Of a stretch of DNA of 64,000 nt, positions 1 to 7,056 are shown piece after piece. The position numbers and the translations under genes were made by a program. Where the stretch lies: NCBI GenBank assembly GCA_016794345.1, contig JAEUKE010000072.1:1-64000 (forward strand), in the 5' to 3' direction. This DNA comes from Myxococcales bacterium. Lineage in GTDB: Bacteria; Myxococcota_A; Polyangia; Polyangiales; Polyangiaceae. Each line of letters begins with the position of its first letter. Within the stretch, counting starts at the first letter, position 1. The notes under the pieces are model-generated. The model was not told the DNA's origin. It saw only the letters and a list, made by a program, of their open reading frames with translations, and did no database searches.

Positions 1-1
1 C

Positions 2-1150
2 GGTTCGCTCGCGGCGATCCTCGCCTTGAGGCACTTCGCGCCGCGGGTGCCCGGGGTCCTCGTCGCCGTGGTCGGCGCAACCCTCGCGGTCACGTTCCTC
101 GACCTCGAAGCGCGCGTGAAGGTCGTCGGGGAGGTGCCACGTGGCATCCCGTTGCCTTCGATCCCCCGTGTGTCGCTCGCCGAGATCGGTGAGCTCGTCG
201 GCGCGGCGGCCGGCATCGCGCTTGTGTCCTTCGCGGACACGAGCGTGCTCTCGCGCACCGTGGCGGGCCGCAATCGTTATCGCGTCGATCCGAACCGCGA
301 GCTCATCGGTCTGGGGATGGCCAACGTGGCGGCGGGTTTCTTCTCGGGCTTCCCGATCTCGAGCAGCTCCTCGCGCACCCCGGTCGCCGAGGCAGCCGGC
401 TCGCGCACCCAGCTGACCGGCGTGATCGGCGCCATGGCCATCCTCGTCTTGCTCGTCGCCGCGCCGGGCTTGCTCGCGAACCTCCCGACCGTCGCGCTGG
501 CCGCCGTCGTCATCAGCGCTGCGCTGCGCCTCTTCGACTTCGCCTCGCTCCGGTCGTTCGCGCGCGTTCGCCGCGCGGACTTCCTCGTCTCCGTCGTCAC
601 GTTCCTCGCCGTGGCAGCGTTCGGCGTGCTGGAAGGCATCGCGGTGGCGGTCTCGCTCTCCATGCTCGACTTCGTGCGCCGCGCCTGGCACCCGCACCAC
701 GCCATCCTGGGCCGGTCGGCGGGTGTGAAGGGCTACCACGACATCTCTCGCTACCGCGACGCCCGGCAGGTCCCCGGGCTGCTCCTCCTCCGCTGGGACG
801 CGCCGCTCTTCTTCGCCAACGCCGACGGGTTTCGCGAGCGCATCGTCGACGCCGTCGACGAGGCCACGACCCCCATCCGATGGGTCGTGATCGCCGCCGA
901 GCCCATCACGGACGTCGACACGACCGCGGCCGAGATGCTGGAGGAGCTCGACCACGAGCTGAGCCTGCGGGGGGTCGAGCTCGCCTTCGCCGAGCTCAAA
1001 GATCCCGTCCGCGACAGGCTCGAGGCGTATGGGCTGCAGTCCAAGGTGGGGCGAGAGTTCTTCTTCCCGACGATCGGCGTCGCGGTGAAGGCCTACCTCG
1101 CACGTCACGAGGTAGGCTGGACCGACTGGGAGGAGCGGACTGGCAGCTGA
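2..1150 (+). CDS. SulP family anion transporter, C-terminal part (5' end outside window)
   Basis: The reading frame is open from the first bases of the window, so the N-terminal part of the gene is missing; SulP proteins are usually 500-600 residues and about 380 remain. The visible part has several hydrophobic helices (for example the Ala/Val/Leu-rich stretches around 430-530 and 590-670), followed by a cytoplasmic STAS domain over roughly the last 110 residues with the typical D-V-D-T-T-A segment and a Leu/Glu-rich helix. The family moves sulfate, bicarbonate or dicarboxylates across the inner membrane; the substrate cannot be told from this fragment. It converges on the cupin gene with only 21 nt between the stops. 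Confidence 0.9.
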   Translation, partial: GSLAAILALRHFAPRVPGVLVAVVGATLAVTFLDLEARVKVVGEVPRGIPLPSIPRVSLAEIGELVGAAAGIALVSFADTSVLSRTVAGRNRYRVDPNRELIGLGMANVAAGFFSGFPISSSSSRTPVAEAAGSRTQLTGVIGAMAILVLLVAAPGLLANLPTVALAAVVISAALRLFDFASLRSFARVRRADFLVSVVTFLAVAAFGVLEGIAVAVSLSMLDFVRRAWHPHHAILGRSAGVKGYHDISRYRDARQVPGLLLLRWDAPLFFANADGFRERIVDAVDEATTPIRWVVIAAEPITDVDTTAAEMLEELDHELSLRGVELAFAELKDPVRDRLEAYGLQSKVGREFFFPTIGVAVKAYLARHEVGWTDWEERTGS

Positions 1151-1171
1151 GCGCCGCGAGCCGGCCTGGCC

Positions 1172-1546
1172 TCATTGCCAGGGAAGATCGAGCGGCGTGC
1201 CGTCGGGCAGCTTCACGCAGACCTTCGCGGTGCTGAACGCTGCGATGAGAATGAGCACCGCCTCGCCCGTGTTGATGATCTGGTGCGGCGCGGACGGCGG
1301 GACGACGATCGTGTCGCCCCCCTGGAACCGGAGCTCCTCCCCGTCCAGGATCAGCGTCCCCTCGCCGTCCTGGATCAACACGACCTCCTCGCAGTCGTGT
1401 GTGTGCGGCGGCGTCGCGCCCTGCGGATCGATCTGCTGAGCCCAGACCGCGAGGCGCTCGAGCCCGTGCTCGGCCCCCGCGCGCGTGCGGTGCGCGAGGC
1501 CGGGCAGGACGTTGGGGAAAAAGGCAGAGTTGGAATAGATGGTCAT
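1172..1546 (-). CDS. small cupin-domain protein
   Basis: This 124-residue protein is essentially one cupin barrel. Motif 1 is visible as H48-T-H50 with E54 three residues later, and motif 2 has P-P-S-A-P-H with H88, so all four usual metal ligands are present. Small single-domain cupins can be dioxygenases, isomerases or sugar/ligand-binding sensors, and the sequence alone does not choose. The gene is divergent from the LysR gene, with a 132-nt shared intergenic region, which is the usual arrangement of a LysR regulator and its target. There is no signal peptide, so it should be cytoplasmic. Confidence 0.85.
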   Translation of the reverse strand: MTIYSNSAFFPNVLPGLAHRTRAGAEHGLERLAVWAQQIDPQGATPPHTHDCEEVVLIQDGEGTLILDGEELRFQGGDTIVVPPSAPHQIINTGEAVLILIAAFSTAKVCVKLPDGTPLDLPWQ

Positions 1547-1646
1547 GGGAGCCTCCTGTCGTGAGGCGCGGACCTTCGTGCGCCTCGGATGAAGGCACTT
1601 TGCGATGCGGAGGCTCGAACGATAAGTTGGCTCGGAGGCACATCAC

Positions 1647-1665
1647 TGCGGACTGGGAGTCCGCA
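1647..1665. promoter_or_regulatory. perfect 8-bp inverted repeat in the cupin/lysR intergenic region
   Basis: The sequence TGCGGACTGGGAGTCCGCA is a perfect 8-3-8 palindrome ending 13 nt before the GTG start of the LysR gene. Its ends fit the loose T-N(n)-A dyad style of LysR sites. It is a reasonable candidate for autoregulation and control of the divergent cupin gene; as an alternative it could fold as an RNA hairpin in the lysR leader. Confidence 0.45.
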
Positions 1666-1678
1666 ATCGGAGCGCTTG

Positions 1679-2458
1679 GTGGAGGACCTCTCGAGCATCG
1701 AAGTGTTCGTCAAGGCGGCGGAGCTGCAGAGCTTCACCCGCGCCGGGCAGGCGCTGGGCATCACCTCCTCGGGCGTCGGCAAGAGCATCGCTCGCCTGGA
1801 AGAGGGACTCGGCGTCCGCCTCCTCAACCGCACGACGCGCCGGATCGGGCTCACGGCCGACGGCGCGATCTTCTTCGACCGGTGCCGCGGCATCCTCGAG
1901 GATCTCGCCGCGGCGCGCGACGTCGTGTCGAGCCGGAGCGTCGCGCCGAAGGGGCGCCTGCACGTCAGCCTCCCCACCACGATCGGACGCCGGATCGTCA
2001 TGCCCGAGCTGCCTCGGTTCCTCACGGCGCACCCCGAGCTCGAGGTCGACGTCTCGCTCTCGGATCGGCGCATCAACCTGGTGGAGGACGGCGTCGACGT
2101 CGCGGTGAGGATCGGGTTGCTCGGCGACTCGTCGCTCGTCGCGCGCCCCATCGGACAGCAGCAGATCGTGACGCTCGCGTCCCCGCGTTACCTCGAGGCT
2201 GGCGCGATCGAGTCGATCGGCGATCTCCCCCTCCATCGATGCCTCGCGTTTCGCCTCCCTTCCACCGGACGCCAGCGGCCGTGGACCTTCCGGACCGAGG
2301 GGCGCGACATCGAGTGGCGACCGCGATCTCGTTTGAGCATCGACGACGGCGAGGCGCTCGTCACGGCCGCCTGCGCGGCGCTCGGCGTGATCCAGGTCCC
2401 GAGCTACATGGCCGCCGAGGCGCTCGCGAGCGGTGAGCTGGTGGAGGTGCTCCCCTAG
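1679..2458 (+). CDS. LysR-family transcriptional regulator, interrupted by an in-frame TAG
   Basis: The N-terminus is a standard LysR winged helix-turn-helix (segments S-F-T-R-A-G-Q-A-L and N-R-T-T-R-R), followed by the two-lobed effector domain of the CrgA/AaeR-like subgroup. I chose the GTG at 1679 because the LysR domain starts there and a GGAG lies 7 nt upstream; an in-frame ATG at 1589 would add 30 residues unlike the family. The frame stops at TAG 2456-2458, but the next 55 codons in the same frame encode the missing LysR C-terminus. The product is therefore about 40 residues shorter than usual. It probably controls the divergent cupin gene. Confidence 0.85.
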   Translation: MEDLSSIEVFVKAAELQSFTRAGQALGITSSGVGKSIARLEEGLGVRLLNRTTRRIGLTADGAIFFDRCRGILEDLAAARDVVSSRSVAPKGRLHVSLPTTIGRRIVMPELPRFLTAHPELEVDVSLSDRRINLVEDGVDVAVRIGLLGDSSLVARPIGQQQIVTLASPRYLEAGAIESIGDLPLHRCLAFRLPSTGRQRPWTFRTEGRDIEWRPRSRLSIDDGEALVTAACAALGVIQVPSYMAAEALASGELVEVLP

Positions 2459-2626
2459 CTCCGCCCGCACCCCATTCCCATCCACGCCGTCTTCGCGAGC
2501 CGGCGCAACCTGTCGGCGCGTGTGCGCGCGTTCGTCGACTTCGTCACGTCGCTCGGGGGGCTCAGGCCGACGCCCCTGCCGCGGTCGAAGGTCGGTCGGC
2601 GAACGCGCCGAGATCGAACGCGCTGA
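2459..2626 (+). other. in-frame remainder of the LysR gene after the TAG codon
   Basis: Directly after the TAG, and in the same frame, the sequence reads L-R-P-H-P-I-P-I-H-A-V-F and then R-N-L-S-A-R-V-R-A-F-V-D-F, the usual C-terminal strand and helix of LysR effector domains (I-H-A-V-Y-P... R-x-F-I-D-F). The frame closes at TGA 2624-2626. A single G-to-T change (GAG to TAG, Glu to stop) would explain the break. This is either a recent nonsense mutation, an amber readthrough site or a sequencing error. Confidence 0.75.
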
Positions 2627-2710
2627 AGGGAAGGGTGCGACCGAACCTCGTGACCGGAGCTCGAGTCCGGAATGAAGCCGGCACGCCACGTGCTCCCGAG
2701 AGCAACCACC

Positions 2711-3205
2711 ATGAAGGAAGCTCGACCCGAAGACACGTTGATGTTGTTGGCGCTCGACCGCGCGGCCCGAGCCGCGCAGCGGGGAACGCGGCACGCCCGA
2801 GGCCTCGAGGCGGCGCGCGACGCGCTCACCGAAGCCGCGCGCGCCGAGTCACGAGCCCGCGAAGCGGCCCATCGAGCAGGCGTCGAGCTCGACGCCTTGC
2901 TCGCGGGCGTCGCCGAGGGCCGACCGCCTCGAGCGGAGCAATTCCAGGAGGTCGCGGCTCGCCACCTCGAGGCGTGCGCGTTCGAGCGGTCGGCTTGCGC
3001 CGGCGCCGATCGTGCTCGCAAAAACGCGGCCGACGTGCTCGCCACGACGGCCCGATCTCGAGCCGTCGCGCCGGCCTCCTCTCGGCGGGCCCCTCGCTCC
3101 GTGCGAGGCAGGGAGCCGGTCACGCAGCGGTCTCCGCGCCTCTCGACCGTGCCTGGCGCGATCGCGGAGCCCCTCAGCCAGAGACCGTCGGCGCCCCCGT
3201 CGTGA
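2711..3205 (+). CDS. hypothetical Ala/Arg-rich helical protein
   Basis: I do not recognise this 164-residue protein. It starts at the second possible ATG (2711); an upstream ATG at 2672 would add 13 residues. The first 110 residues have the heptad-like Ala/Leu/Glu/Arg pattern of a long amphipathic helix or coiled coil, with no signal peptide or membrane segment; the last 50 are basic and Ser/Pro-rich. Third-position GC is high, which supports coding, but Arg/Ala-rich frames also arise by chance in this DNA. The stop lies inside a hairpin that may be a bidirectional terminator. Confidence 0.45.
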   Translation: MKEARPEDTLMLLALDRAARAAQRGTRHARGLEAARDALTEAARAESRAREAAHRAGVELDALLAGVAEGRPPRAEQFQEVAARHLEACAFERSACAGADRARKNAADVLATTARSRAVAPASSRRAPRSVRGREPVTQRSPRLSTVPGAIAEPLSQRPSAPPS

Positions 3206-3242
3206 GCAACGATCTGCCGACGAGCGGCAGGTCTTTGCTCAC
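3202..3242. terminator. bipartite hairpin between convergent genes
   Basis: GTGAGCAA (3202-3209) pairs perfectly with TTGCTCAC (3235-3242), and inside it CTGCCG pairs with CGGCAG around a 5-nt loop; a 4x4 internal loop separates the two stems. It sits exactly between a plus-strand stop (3205) and a minus-strand stop (3265), as expected for a shared terminator. No T-run follows on either strand, so termination could be of the hairpin-only kind. Confidence 0.5.
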
Positions 3243-3264
3243 CGCCGTCTACCCCTGTAAGGCT

Positions 3265-4068
3265 CTACCGCGCTGGCTCCGTCGCCACCTGCAGCTTCGG
3301 CGCACCGATGGGGATGCGGCTCAGCGGCTCGGGCTCGACCTGGCCCTCGGGACCATAACGGTACTGATAGAGCCCGTCGTCGGCGGAGACCAAGAGCGTG
3401 CCCGCGTTTGCGATCACGTCGTAGCCCGAGACCTCGGGCGCCTTGGCCATGAGCTTGGGAGCGCGCGGATCGCGCACGTCGAACACGAGGAGGCCGTCCT
3501 TCGCGTCAGCCACGAAGAGCGTGCTGCCGTCCACACCCAGGCCGTGGGGGCTCGTCATGGGGTGCTGCGCGATCTGCTGAGGGCGGGTCGGATCTTTCAC
3601 GTCGAACACGAGGAGCGCGTTCGTTCCGCGGCGGCAGGCGCTGCCCGAGCGGAGCGTGACGTACGCGACGTCGTTCTCGACCACCACCGGGTCGCACGAG
3701 ACCACGTGGGACGCCTGGCCGATGAGCCGCGGCGCGGTCTTCGACTCGGCGAGGTCGTAGACCAGCATGCCCTGTCGGGTCCCGACGAACAGGAGATGCC
3801 CGTAGGGAAAGAGCGTCTCGGCGTCCGCGGAGATCGGGACGAGGCCCACCTTCTTCGGAACCGCATCGAGCCCGCTGCCGAGCTCGTAGACGAGGAGCTC
3901 CGTCCGATTCAGCGCGTAGAGGTGCCCGTCGTGGACGATGAACCGCGCCATCGATCCGGCCTTCACCGTCGGGGCGGCCGCTGCCATCGCGGGCGGCGAC
4001 GACGAGCCGCAGCCCACCGACGACGCCGCCAGCGTGAGGGCAACGAGCCCTGCCAGGAGCTTCTTCAT
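3265..4068 (-). CDS. LVIVD-repeat beta-propeller lipoprotein
   Basis: The protein (267 residues) begins with a lipoprotein signal: K-K-L-L, a hydrophobic stretch and the lipobox A-S-S-V-G-C. The rest consists of repeated blades of the LVIVD type, seen as L-L-V-F-D-V-K-D-P-T-R-P and G-L-L-V-F-D-V-R-D-P-R-A-P. Such propellers are cell-surface or periplasmic and of unknown substrate. The ATG at 4068 is chosen because GGAGGTGGCGCG precedes it and because it overlaps the stop of the upstream gene by four bases (ATGA), implying coupled translation of the two LVIVD genes. Confidence 0.85.
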   Translation of the reverse strand: MKKLLAGLVALTLAASSVGCGSSSPPAMAAAAPTVKAGSMARFIVHDGHLYALNRTELLVYELGSGLDAVPKKVGLVPISADAETLFPYGHLLFVGTRQGMLVYDLAESKTAPRLIGQASHVVSCDPVVVENDVAYVTLRSGSACRRGTNALLVFDVKDPTRPQQIAQHPMTSPHGLGVDGSTLFVADAKDGLLVFDVRDPRAPKLMAKAPEVSGYDVIANAGTLLVSADDGLYQYRYGPEGQVEPEPLSRIPIGAPKLQVATEPAR

Positions 4069-5054
4069 CGCGCCACCTCCGCGGTCTGTCGGAGAGGCTC
4101 GAGGCGGACGACGACGCCGCGGCTCTTGTCGAGCCCCTCGACGTGTACGGGCGTGTCCGAAGCGAGCGTCTGGTACGGGTCGTATTCGAACTGATCCTGG
4201 AGCCGCTCGGCGAGCCTGGCCGTACCGTTCGCGAGATCGAGATCGAAGACGAGCAGGTCGACGAAGCTGTCTGCGTAGAGGCGGCCGTCGCGCACGGCGA
4301 TGTCGATGTTGCCGGGGATCTGGATGAACAAAAGCGCGCGAGGGCTCTTGGGGTCGGTGTTGTCGAAGACGTGTACGCCCAGGCCGGGCTCGCTCAAGAA
4401 GAGGTGACCGTCGGCGAGGAGGAGCTTGCCGCGTTTGCCCACGGGCTGGGGTGCCTTCACCTGCACGGCCGTCGTGCGCAGTTCCTCCCAGCTCAGGTAG
4501 ACCGCGCGATGGGTGGGCTGCGGCGGCATCGGCTCGGGCGGCGCCTGCGACGTGGCGACGCAGCCGAGCGCCGCGACGATGGTCACGAGCACCTGGCGCC
4601 AGCGGTGGCGGAGCGCGCCGCGGGGTGCGTCCTGCCCAGGCCGCGCGCGCCAGAGGTAGGCCCACGAGAGCGGCAGGATCGAGAGCGCGACGAGATCCTC
4701 GGCGTCACACACGTGCGACGACGGGACGATCGCGTCGAGCGCGCCGGCGAACAGGTCGGACGCCGCAGGGCTCACGTTGATCGCGACGAAGAGCGCGGCC
4801 GGAGCCGCGAACGCTGCGGCGACCGCGGGTGTGCTGCGCGCCCGCGTCAGGCAGACGAGCACGACGGGCGCGAAGAAGAGGAACGCGAAGTCGCTGAGCT
4901 TGCCGGTGAGGATGCCGGGAACGACCCCCGATCCCTTGAGGAGGTGATCGTTCAGCACCATCGAGAGGACGGCCGCGATCGTCGGGGCGCCGAGGACGGC
5001 CGTGGCCGCCGCTCCGCCCGAGAGCCGCCTCCGCAGAAGGTCGCGCATCGTCAT
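4065..5054 (-). CDS. membrane protein with C-terminal LVIVD beta-propeller
   Basis: The N-terminal half (about 170 residues from the ATG at 5054) holds about five hydrophobic helices, including a conserved-looking segment N-D-H-L-L-K-G...T-G-K-L-S-D-F-A. The C-terminal half is a partial beta-propeller with LVIVD-like blades (G-V-H-V-F-D-N-T-D-P-K-S-P; L-L-V-F-D-L-D). A longer frame reaches 5198, but it would overlap the divergent globin gene. The stop overlaps the ATG of the propeller lipoprotein, so both are probably made from one message and may form a membrane-bound pair. The function is unknown. Confidence 0.75.
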   Translation of the reverse strand: MTMRDLLRRRLSGGAAATAVLGAPTIAAVLSMVLNDHLLKGSGVVPGILTGKLSDFAFLFFAPVVLVCLTRARSTPAVAAAFAAPAALFVAINVSPAASDLFAGALDAIVPSSHVCDAEDLVALSILPLSWAYLWRARPGQDAPRGALRHRWRQVLVTIVAALGCVATSQAPPEPMPPQPTHRAVYLSWEELRTTAVQVKAPQPVGKRGKLLLADGHLFLSEPGLGVHVFDNTDPKSPRALLFIQIPGNIDIAVRDGRLYADSFVDLLVFDLDLANGTARLAERLQDQFEYDPYQTLASDTPVHVEGLDKSRGVVVRLEPLRQTAEVAR

Positions 5055-5130
5055 GAGGAACGCCGTCAGTCTAGGTGACCTTACAGGCCGCCGCTGGCCG
5101 CCCGGCCCCGACATCGTAGAGTAGCGCCCG

Positions 5131-5577
5131 ATGACCGAGCACCGATCCGACGACAAACCGGGCGTGGGGGCACGCGAGGCCGGCGGCGTGGAGGGCAAGA
5201 CGCCCTACGACCTCCTCGGCGGCTCGGAGAAGGTCCGGGCCATCGCCATGAAGTTCTACGACCACATGAGCGAGCACGAGCCGGCCCTCGCGAGGCTGCA
5301 CCCCTGCGACGAGAAGGGCAACGTGCTCCCCGAGCCGCGCGAGCGCTTCGCGCTCTTTTTCATCGGCTGGCTCGGCGGCCCGCAGGACTACATCGAGAAA
5401 CATGGCCACCCGCGCCTCCGCCGGAGGCACGCGCACTTCCTCGTCGACACCGCGATGCGCGACGCGTGGATCCGCTCGATGACCGCTGCGCTCGACGCGG
5501 AGAACGTCACGGGGCCGCTTCGCACGTTCCTCGACGGTCGGCTCTTCGAGGTCGCCGACTTCCTGCGCAACGGGTAG
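5131..5577 (+). CDS. group II truncated haemoglobin (trHbO-type globin)
   Basis: The 148-residue protein matches the 2-over-2 globin fold of group II. Recognisable parts are P-Y-D-L-L-G-G near the N-terminus, the B/E helix region F-F-I-G-W-L-G-G-P-Q-D-Y, the proximal-His segment G-H-P-R-L-R-R-R-H-A-H-F and the G-helix R-D-A-W-I, whose Trp is typical of this group. It should bind haem in the cytoplasm and handle O2, NO or peroxide. The first 20 residues are a charged extension not usual in the family. It is divergent from the LVIVD membrane gene (76 nt between starts). Confidence 0.9.
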   Translation: MTEHRSDDKPGVGAREAGGVEGKTPYDLLGGSEKVRAIAMKFYDHMSEHEPALARLHPCDEKGNVLPEPRERFALFFIGWLGGPQDYIEKHGHPRLRRRHAHFLVDTAMRDAWIRSMTAALDAENVTGPLRTFLDGRLFEVADFLRNG

Positions 5578-5590
5578 GTGCCGCGAGAGA

Positions 5591-6250
5591 TCAGTCCTGC
5601 GGCGGCTGCTCGTCTCTCCGCGCCGCGTCGCCGGTGCCGAGCCACTCGTCCATCCACGGCGCGGTGAACGCGAAGTACGCGGCGTCGTCCTTGAAATGGT
5701 GGAGCATGTGGTTCCTGTGGATGCGGCGGTAATAGGCCGAACGCGGGCGATAGGGCGTGTGCGTCAGGTAGTGGGTCCACTCGTAGACCAGCGCGGCCGC
5801 CGTCATGGCTGCCATCGCCGTGATGGCGAGGCCCCAGCTCGGCATGATCAGCCACCAGAGCGCGACGTTGATCGGCAAGAGGGGCACGAGCACCGCCGTG
5901 GGCAAGAAGGTCCGCTCGAGGACCCACGGGTGCCGGTGATGGTAGCGGTGGTATCGGGCGAACACGGGGTCGACCTGGACGCCGAGCACCGTGCGGGGGC
6001 GCAGGTGCAGCAGGCTCTTGTGCAGGAACCACTCCTGCAGAGGCCAGTAGGTAGCCACGCCTGCCACGATGGCGAGATCCCAGCCGCCGAGCCCGCCCAC
6101 CCACGCGCGCGCGAACACGAGGATGCTCAGCTTGGCGAGCAAGATGCGTGGCGTCGGGAAGCGCGTGAAGAGCCGAATGGCGCCGAGCAGCGTCTCCGCT
6201 CCGGGGACATCGCGAGCGAGCGTCTCGATCTTCGGCGCGACCGTCGTCAT
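5591..6250 (-). CDS. fatty acid hydroxylase / sterol desaturase family membrane protein
   Basis: This 219-residue integral membrane protein has the eight-histidine di-iron signature of the family: H-K-S-L-L-H, H-R-Y-H-H, H-Y-L-T-H and H-R-N-H-M-L-H-H. Four hydrophobic segments surround these motifs. The family uses O2 to hydroxylate or desaturate lipids at the inner membrane; the lipid substrate is unknown. Its ATG overlaps the stop of the GntR/FadR-type regulator by four bases (ATGA), so the regulator and the enzyme are translationally coupled and the regulator probably controls lipid modification. Confidence 0.88.
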   Translation of the reverse strand: MTTVAPKIETLARDVPGAETLLGAIRLFTRFPTPRILLAKLSILVFARAWVGGLGGWDLAIVAGVATYWPLQEWFLHKSLLHLRPRTVLGVQVDPVFARYHRYHHRHPWVLERTFLPTAVLVPLLPINVALWWLIMPSWGLAITAMAAMTAAALVYEWTHYLTHTPYRPRSAYYRRIHRNHMLHHFKDDAAYFAFTAPWMDEWLGTGDAARRDEQPPQD

Positions 6251-6972
6251 GGCTTCCCTCCCTCTTCTCTGTCGATGGCTTCGAGCACCTTCGCGAGCTC
6301 GCGCGAGCCCCGCGCGACGATCGTGGAGGCGCTCCGCGCAGCGGCGCCTTCGTCCCCTCGTTCGATCGCCTTCGCGAGCGCCGCGTAGTCCTTCACGGCC
6401 TTTAGCTCCGCCGCGAGCACGTGGGTCAGGTGGCCCTGGACGAGCCCGTAGCTCGCTCGCATGGAGTTGAACGCGAGCTGCCAGGCGAGCCCGTCGCTCC
6501 CGCGCACGACCTCGCCCCAGAAGTCGAGCGCCAGGTCGGAGAGGAGCGCCAGGTCGCCGGCTGCCTTCCGCATTCGCTCGACGAGAGCGGGCAGCTCCCC
6601 CGCCGCGCGGCGGCGCGCGCAGGCCCGAGCGACCTCCGGTCCGAGGGCCGCACGGAGCTCGAGGATGCTCCGCGCCACACGCGTGTCGACGCGCCCATTT
6701 CGAACGACGAGCGCGCCCAGGATCTCGAGGCCGGCGCTGCTGCGAAAGTCCAGCACCTGGGTCGCGCCGCCTTGCTGGACGGCGACGAGGCCGGCCTGCT
6801 CCAGCCTCTTGAGGCCTTCGCGGACCGCGCCGCGGTTGACCTTCAACGTCTCCGAGAGCACGCGCTCCGACGGCAGCGCGTCCCCCGGGCGGACCTCGCC
6901 GCTCACGATGTGATCGCGGAGCTGCTCGTAGACCGAGGTGGCCAGAGACTTCTTCGCGACGGGCCGGAGCAT
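6247..6972 (-). CDS. GntR-family regulator, FadR/FCD subgroup
   Basis: The N-terminus is a GntR winged helix (V-Y-E-Q-L-R-D-H-I-V-S-G, P-S-E-R-V-L-S, V-N-R-G-A-V-R-E-G-L-K-R-L-E). An all-helical ligand domain of about 150 residues follows, as in FadR/FCD regulators. I place the start at ATG 6972; an in-frame ATG at 7008 would put the likely operator inside the gene. A FadR-type operator lies 25 nt upstream, so autoregulation is likely. The stop overlaps the start of the fatty acid hydroxylase gene, and a lipid-derived ligand is a sensible guess. Confidence 0.88.
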   Translation of the reverse strand: MLRPVAKKSLATSVYEQLRDHIVSGEVRPGDALPSERVLSETLKVNRGAVREGLKRLEQAGLVAVQQGGATQVLDFRSSAGLEILGALVVRNGRVDTRVARSILELRAALGPEVARACARRRAAGELPALVERMRKAAGDLALLSDLALDFWGEVVRGSDGLAWQLAFNSMRASYGLVQGHLTHVLAAELKAVKDYAALAKAIERGDEGAAARSASTIVARGSRELAKVLEAIDREEGGKP

Positions 6973-6997
6973 GTGGGCAACGTAGCAGCTCATCATC

Positions 6998-7008
6998 TGG
7001 TATGACAA
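6998..7008. promoter_or_regulatory. FadR-subfamily operator (TNGTNNNACNA)
   Basis: TGGTATGACAA fits the known consensus TNGTNNNACNA of FadR-type GntR regulators exactly, within an imperfect palindrome CTGGT-ATG-ACAAG. It lies 25 nt upstream of the chosen start of the FadR-type gene and so would control the regulator-hydroxylase operon. It also supports the downstream start codon. Confidence 0.6.
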
Positions 7009-7056
7009 GTGAGCCAGGGTCGCGGCGAGCCCGCTGCGAGCCGGCCCCCTTTTCGC

